Below are positions 59,763 through 64,000 of a stretch of DNA of 64,000 nt, piece by piece (position 1 is the stretch's first letter; each line of letters starts with the position of its first letter). The DNA lies in the NCBI RefSeq assembly GCF_900099905.1, contig NZ_FNEE01000001.1, positions 235,091-299,090 on the forward strand, read 5' to 3'. The notes beneath the pieces are model-generated. The model was not told the DNA's origin. It did not search any database and saw nothing but the letters and a program-made list of their open reading frames with translations. A program made the translations under genes and the position numbers. The DNA is from Mesorhizobium muleiense. GTDB taxonomy: Bacteria > Pseudomonadota > Alphaproteobacteria > Rhizobiales > Rhizobiaceae.

Positions 59763-61112
59763 CTACTTGATGATCAGGCCCATCGCCGATGCGTCATTGG
59801 CGCGCCTCCTGTGGCGCTTGGCCGCCGGACGATCGAGCGGCGTGGCGAGGCTGTCGCGCACCGGCTCGACCAGATAGGGCGTGATCAGGATCACCAGTTC
59901 CGTCTCTTCGCGCTGGAAGCGCTGTGACTGAAAAAGCGGGCCAAGCACCGGCACATCGCCGAGAACCGGAAACTTTTCCAGATTACGCGAGGTCCGCTGC
60001 TGGAAAAGACCGGCGATCGCAAAGGTCTGGCCGCTCGCCACTTCGACCGTGGTGTCAGCCCTGCGCACGACGAAACTCGGCATGGCAAAGCCATTGGCGC
60101 TGACTGAGCCTGCTTCCGACAAGGAACTGACTTCCGGCTGAACATGGAGCGCAATGCGATCGCGGCCGATCAGCGTAGGGGTGAACCCGAGGGAAACGCC
60201 GAACGACTTGTATTGAACGGTAACGACGTCCGTTCCTTGCGGAATCGGAACCGGGATTTCGCCGCCGGCAAGAAAGCTCGCGGTCTGACCGGTCATCGCT
60301 GTCAGGTTCGGTTCGGCCAGTATCTTGACGACGCCGTTGCGTTGCAGCGCTTCGATGAGAATGTCGAAGTTGATGCCCTGCGCCTGGTCCATGCTCAAAC
60401 CAAGATTGCCGGTGCCGGAGGGCACGCCATTGTCCTGGAACATGTTGAATTCAAAACCGCCGCTCCTGTACCCGACAGACCAGTCGACGCCGTACGACTG
60501 CAGCTCAGTGCGCGAGACTTCGGCGAAACGGACCCGGATGTTGACCTGCTGCGATCCCTGCACGGTCATGTTGTTCAGCGGCGGCTGTTCCGGCGGCGAG
60601 AACGTGCGGGCGATATTGTCGACATCCGTTGCCTCCTCGACGCCTTGTGCCTCGCCGGTCGCAACAATGCGGGTCCCGAAAATCGAGAGATTTGTCGCCG
60701 AGTTCGGCTGCATCGCGTCTTTAGCTTCGTTGGCAGGCGTGACATCGGGGGTGACGCGGAACTGGGCCGTTGCCTCGACCCGCTCATCGGCCGTGATTGC
60801 AATGAGGTTGGTCAGGCCGGGCTTCAGGCCGAAGACATAGACCATCCCCGGCGACACGACCTGAAGGTCGGCGATCGTGGTGTCGGCGATCAGGACGGAT
60901 TCGACGGGTTCATTGAAACGCAGCAGGCGTCCTTGCCCGACCGGCAGGTCGACAGTTGGCCGGCTCGGCAATGGCGACACATCCTGTGCCGTCGCGTCGG
61001 CATGTGTGAACAAGAACGCCAGCAAGACGCCAACCGTCGCGATAGCGAGCCAGCGCATCCGCCCGGCGAAAGTGGCGGATCGAACGCCTGCTGCGGTATC
61101 GTGAATTGTCAT
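59763..61112 (-). CDS. cpaC: Secretin of the Tad/CpaC (RcpA) type
   Basis: A 449-residue outer-membrane channel protein. Signal peptide about residues 1-46. The pilus-type N-terminal domain is VDLPVGQGRLLRFNEPVESV and VYVFGLKPGLTNLIAI, followed by a BON-like part and the secretin domain: VNIRVRFAEVSRTELQSYGV, NGVVKILAEPNLTAMTGQTA, SFLAGGEIPVPIPQG, and ELVILITPYLVEPV at the end. This is the Tad pilus secretin, not the SctC/YscC type. Start 61112 follows GAGGGG; an ATG 14 codons upstream is less likely. It lies 57 bases after sctV on the same strand, so it probably serves as the outer-membrane ring of this type III system. Confidence 0.9.
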   Translation of the reverse strand: MTIHDTAAGVRSATFAGRMRWLAIATVGVLLAFLFTHADATAQDVSPLPSRPTVDLPVGQGRLLRFNEPVESVLIADTTIADLQVVSPGMVYVFGLKPGLTNLIAITADERVEATAQFRVTPDVTPANEAKDAMQPNSATNLSIFGTRIVATGEAQGVEEATDVDNIARTFSPPEQPPLNNMTVQGSQQVNIRVRFAEVSRTELQSYGVDWSVGYRSGGFEFNMFQDNGVPSGTGNLGLSMDQAQGINFDILIEALQRNGVVKILAEPNLTAMTGQTASFLAGGEIPVPIPQGTDVVTVQYKSFGVSLGFTPTLIGRDRIALHVQPEVSSLSEAGSVSANGFAMPSFVVRRADTTVEVASGQTFAIAGLFQQRTSRNLEKFPVLGDVPVLGPLFQSQRFQREETELVILITPYLVEPVRDSLATPLDRPAAKRHRRRANDASAMGLIIK

Positions 61113-61169
61113 GCCGTTCCCCTCTTGAGCATGGTGTTCCCCCAATTTTCCCAATCCGCCCGGCTGGCA

Positions 61170-63332
61170 TCATGAGGCTGCCTCTTGTCCGGCTTTCGCC
61201 TCAGCCGATGGCAGCGACCGAGAGACGTTGCGTGCCATGCCCGAGCGGCCGGATATCGTGGCCAATGGCTGGACGTTGAATTCCTGTGCGAGTTCCCCGA
61301 AGGACAGGACCGGAAGTTCGATGGCATTGTGCGTGAGCAGGCTCCGCATATGACGGCGTACATCCATCGCCGCGAGGACGACCGGTGAGACATCGGTGGC
61401 GTTCTGCGACAAGGCTCGTTCGATTTCGGCGATCAATGCCTGTGCATCGTCATCCGAAAGGTTCAGGAACGTGCCGGTCGATGTGCTTTGCACCGCGTTT
61501 CGCAGGATATCCTCGGCCGAGCGCTGCAGAACATAGGCTGCGATGATGTTATTGCGGCCAGCGAAGCGGAAGCTGATCTGGCGTTTCAAGGACGTGCGGA
61601 TATATTCGGTAAGCAGAACGACGTCCTGTTCGCGTTGACCCCATTCGATCAGCGCTTCGAGGATCAGGCGCAGGTTGCGGATCGGCACGTTTTCGCCGAC
61701 AAGTCGCCGAAGCACCTCGGCGATTTTCTGCAGCGGCACGATCTCCTGCGCCTGTCTGACCAGATCCGCATAGTCCGGCTCCATGTCCGACAGCAGCCTG
61801 CGCGTTTCCTGGATTCCGACGAAATGGCCGGCATAGAGGCGAAGTGCATTTCCGGTCCATTTGGCCGCTGTTTGCGCCGGCGTGGAGAAGACGAAGCTGG
61901 CTTCCTTCAACGCCGAAAGGTGGCGATCGTCGACCCACATGAATTTGCGGTGACCGGCAATCGGAGAACCCTTTTCGTAAGTCACATCGAGCAGATCGAG
62001 ATGCGTTGGGTCCGCTTCGACAAGAACGCGGCCGGCGGGGATTTCGGCATCCAGGATGGGTGCGCCCTCCAGATCGATGCGCATGCTTCTCGCTGAAAGC
62101 TTCTCGTCGACCTGCAGGCCGATAGCCGGAACGTCGACACCGAGATCGCCGAAAAGCTCGCGGCGCACGCCATCAGCGAGCGTGGCGAATTCGGGTTCCG
62201 GGACCGAGCGTCCGAGTTCGGTTCCGAAGCGCACGACGATGCGGGATGAAGAAGGCAGTGCTGCGACGGGCGTTGATAAAAGCGACGCCGGTTTTCCAGC
62301 TTGTTCGGCCACCGCGGTCTGGCCGATATCCCTAAATTCGGCTTCCCGCGCGGTGCGGCGGTTGATGGCATAGGCGCCCGCGCCGAAGCAGGCACCAAGG
62401 ATCAGGAACACAAGGGGCGGAAAGCCCGGCACTACGGCAAGGCCGACCATGATCACCGCGGCGAGTGCGAGCGCACGGGGGTCGCGCAGCAGCTGGCTGG
62501 TAATTTGCTTGCCAAGGTCGCTCGTGCCGTCCGAGCTGCCGACGCGCGTCACCATCGTGCCGGCGGCCACAGCGACAAGCAGTGCCGGTATCTGCGCGAT
62601 CAGCCCGTCACCCACCGTGAGCAGTGAGTAGGTCACGGCGGCGTCGCCCAGCGACATATCATGCTGCAGCGTTCCGATCGCGAAACCTCCGATCAGGTTG
62701 ACCAGAATGATGACAATGCCGGCGATGACGTCGCCTTTGACGAATTTCATGGCGCCATCCATCGCGCCGAACAGCTGGCTCTCACGCTCAAGCTGCTGGC
62801 GCAGCCGGCGTGCCTCCGCCTGATCGATGTCTCCGTTGCGCAACTCCGCATCGATGCTCATCTGCTTGCCGGGCAGGGCATCGAGCGTGAAGCGCGCGGC
62901 AACTTCGGCAACGCGTTCCGCACCCCGCGCAACCACGATGAACTGCGCAACGGTGATGATCAGAAAGATCACCAGGCCCACGGCAATACTGCCGCCGACG
63001 ACGAAGCTACCGAAGGCGGAAACGATCTCGCCTGCGTCGGCCTGGAGCAGGATCAGTCGCGTGGTCGTGATCGTGATCGCCAGCCGGAACAAGGTGGCGA
63101 TGAGGATGACCGATGGCAGCGACGAGAACTGGAGCGGATGAGAAACGTAAAACGAAGCCAGCAGGATAAGCACGCTGACGGCGATATTGGCGGTGATGAG
63201 AATGTCGACGAGGAAGGTCGGCAATGGAATGAGCATCATCACCACTGCAACGAGCATCAGGATGGCAATGACCAGATCGCTGCGGCGTGACAGCTTGGCA
63301 AGGAAGTGCAGAAGGCGCTCCGATACCGTCAT
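61170..63332 (-). CDS. sctV: Type III secretion export gate protein SctV
   Basis: A 720-residue member of the FlhA/SctV family. Seven to eight N-terminal membrane helices (from DLVIAILMLVAVVMMLIPLP) include the FHIPEP-region equivalents SLPSVILIATLFRLAITITT and ARFTLDALPGKQMSIDAELR with GDIDQAEARRLRQQLERESQ. The large cytoplasmic domain (about residues 350-700) includes PIRNLRLILEALIEWGQREQ and VLLTEYIRTSLKRQISFRFA, which form the nonameric substrate ring. Start 63332 overlaps the TPR gene stop by 4 bases; an open frame of 91 more codons upstream is a shadow of that gene. It forms the export gate with SctU. Confidence 0.93.
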   Translation of the reverse strand: MTVSERLLHFLAKLSRRSDLVIAILMLVAVVMMLIPLPTFLVDILITANIAVSVLILLASFYVSHPLQFSSLPSVILIATLFRLAITITTTRLILLQADAGEIVSAFGSFVVGGSIAVGLVIFLIITVAQFIVVARGAERVAEVAARFTLDALPGKQMSIDAELRNGDIDQAEARRLRQQLERESQLFGAMDGAMKFVKGDVIAGIVIILVNLIGGFAIGTLQHDMSLGDAAVTYSLLTVGDGLIAQIPALLVAVAAGTMVTRVGSSDGTSDLGKQITSQLLRDPRALALAAVIMVGLAVVPGFPPLVFLILGACFGAGAYAINRRTAREAEFRDIGQTAVAEQAGKPASLLSTPVAALPSSSRIVVRFGTELGRSVPEPEFATLADGVRRELFGDLGVDVPAIGLQVDEKLSARSMRIDLEGAPILDAEIPAGRVLVEADPTHLDLLDVTYEKGSPIAGHRKFMWVDDRHLSALKEASFVFSTPAQTAAKWTGNALRLYAGHFVGIQETRRLLSDMEPDYADLVRQAQEIVPLQKIAEVLRRLVGENVPIRNLRLILEALIEWGQREQDVVLLTEYIRTSLKRQISFRFAGRNNIIAAYVLQRSAEDILRNAVQSTSTGTFLNLSDDDAQALIAEIERALSQNATDVSPVVLAAMDVRRHMRSLLTHNAIELPVLSFGELAQEFNVQPLATISGRSGMARNVSRSLPSAEAKAGQEAAS

Positions 63333-63640
63333 TCGGCGGCTCGATGCGACAGAAAGCTCCGCAAGGCATTGTGCGCCTCGGCCTTGCGGCCGGCCACGAG
63401 CAACGCGCGGCTCTTCAGCAAGGCCAGCGTCGGGTGGTCCATTCCCTCCAGCGTCTCCAGCCTGGCAATGGTGGCAAGCGCCTTGTCCGCTTCGCCATCG
63501 AGTATGAGCAGATGCGCCAGCGTGCGCAGAACGCCGGCATTTCCCGGAGACAGCTGCGCCGCGATAAGCAGATATGCCGCGCCCCGCTTTGCCTGCCCGT
63601 GACACCCGTAGAGATAGCCCAGGACATGCAGCAGATGCAC
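63329..63640 (-). CDS. Small TPR protein of the type III locus (SctY/SctG-like)
   Basis: A 103-residue helical protein with TPR character: LLHVLGYLYGCHGQAKRGAA, LLIAAQLSPGNAGVLRTLAH, LLILDGEADKALATIARLET and LALLKSRALLVAGRKAEAHN. Small TPR proteins of this size next to sctV (YscY and relatives) act as chaperones or bind the SctV cytoplasmic ring. The GTG at 63640 is the first usable start after the upstream stop at 63658; the true start is uncertain. It overlaps sctV by 4 bases, so translation is coupled. Confidence 0.7.
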   Translation of the reverse strand: MHLLHVLGYLYGCHGQAKRGAAYLLIAAQLSPGNAGVLRTLAHLLILDGEADKALATIARLETLEGMDHPTLALLKSRALLVAGRKAEAHNALRSFLSHRAAE

Positions 63641-63657
63641 TGTGTCATCCGGATCAG

Positions 63658-63987
63658 TCAGGTTTCGATTCCTTCCTGTATCCGGCCAAGCAGATCGCGA
63701 TGACGCTCGATTTCATCCTCCATCAGCGTTCTGGCAAGTGTCTTGAGTGGCTCGCCTCCCTCAAGGCCGGCAACCAGATGCGTTACAAAATGCTGGAGAA
63801 TGGGTACCGAGCGACGCAGGATTGCAGGCTCGGGAATATTCGGCATGACGAAATTGATGAGCGCCTCGTCGAGCGATTCGCCCGCCGTACCCCGAGAGGA
63901 CTGGAATTCCGCGGTTCCCGGCTTTTCCGTGCCAGCGGCCGATGTCGTCCCCGGGGCCCGGCTCGCGGCCTTGTCGACGCCATTCAT
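63658..63987 (-). CDS. Small helical protein of the type III locus
   Basis: A 109-residue protein. The first 40 residues are low-complexity and polar (ASRAPGTTSAAGTEKPGTAE), typical of secreted type III substrates or inner-rod and needle-like subunits. The rest is amphipathic helix: LDEALINFVMPNIPEPAILR, PILQHFVTHLVAGLEGGEPL and EDEIERHRDLLGRIQEGIET. I do not recognise the family. Its place just upstream of the TPR/sctV genes suggests a chaperone, rod or gatekeeper component. The start at 63987 is close to the window edge and another ATG exists upstream in the same small region. Confidence 0.6.
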   Translation of the reverse strand: MNGVDKAASRAPGTTSAAGTEKPGTAEFQSSRGTAGESLDEALINFVMPNIPEPAILRRSVPILQHFVTHLVAGLEGGEPLKTLARTLMEDEIERHRDLLGRIQEGIET

Positions 63988-64000
63988 CCGCCGACGGTTG

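Noticed and set aside
63333..63605. N-terminal extension of sctV by 91 residues
   Set aside because: The extra residues are the shadow of the small TPR gene; the SctV family starts at MTVSERLLHFL and the 4-base overlap is a normal operon junction.

Overview
The window looks like chromosomal DNA of a Mesorhizobium-like alphaproteobacterium (Rhizobiales). The evidence is a GC-rich coding style, a SyrA/ExoX-type exopolysaccharide regulator, ExoF/ExoP-type polysaccharide export proteins, rhizobial intergenic palindromes, and a Tad/type III secretion gene mix. Genus assignment is an inference.

Layout. (1) 1249-10105: a LacI-type regulator diverges from a ribose-type ABC transporter (binding protein, double ATPase, two permeases), followed without gaps by a D-tagatose/D-psicose 3-epimerase-like protein, an FGGY kinase and an L-fuculose-1-phosphate aldolase-like protein. 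This is a complete uptake, epimerisation, phosphorylation and aldol-cleavage route for a ketose. (2) 10183-12283: housekeeping genes pgpA, a CDP-alcohol phosphatidyltransferase and pcm. (3) 12741-48581: a large exopolysaccharide locus with glycosyltransferases, OPX exporter, polysaccharide co-polymerase/tyrosine kinase, polymerase, flippase, initiating phosphotransferase, GH16 glycanase, two sulfotransferases, a pyruvyltransferase-like protein, methyltransferases and a Crp/Fnr regulator. It is full of debris: a decayed IS21-family element, cysT/cysW ends, sulfotransferase remnants, glycosyltransferase and ugd fragments, and a leader sequence present three times. (4) 49077-57088: secreted and surface proteins (beta-propeller, RTX/SGNH protein, membrane protein, GDSL hydrolase). 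(5) 57154-63987: part of a type III secretion locus (SctU, SctV, small accessory proteins) mixed with Tad-type parts (CpaC secretin, CpaD-like and TadD-like lipoproteins).

The most striking find is at 38679-44324. A membrane protein fusing an MBOAT acyltransferase to an SGNH domain is directly followed by an acyl carrier protein, a stand-alone adenylation enzyme and an acyl-CoA-dehydrogenase-like enzyme. The adenylation pocket reads D-L-L-Y-L-A-L-V-C plus Lys, which I recall as the code of the L-prolyl-AMP ligases of pyrrole antibiotics (PltF, RedM, CloN4). The dehydrogenase has its Glu base in the isovaleryl-CoA-dehydrogenase-type position, as in the prolyl-carrier oxidases. I infer a D-alanylation-like (Dlt-like) system that loads proline on a carrier, oxidises it (to pyrrole-2-carboxyl or a dehydroprolyl group) and esterifies an exopolysaccharide with it. 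I know of no such polysaccharide decoration pathway.

The leader repeat ties the locus together. The intact copy lies between the initiating phosphotransferase gene and the divergent Crp/Fnr gene; a second copy sits in front of the MBOAT gene and contributes its first codons; a third is an orphan at 35.3-35.8 kb. This suggests the Dlt-like cassette was placed under the control region of the exopolysaccharide regulator by duplication.
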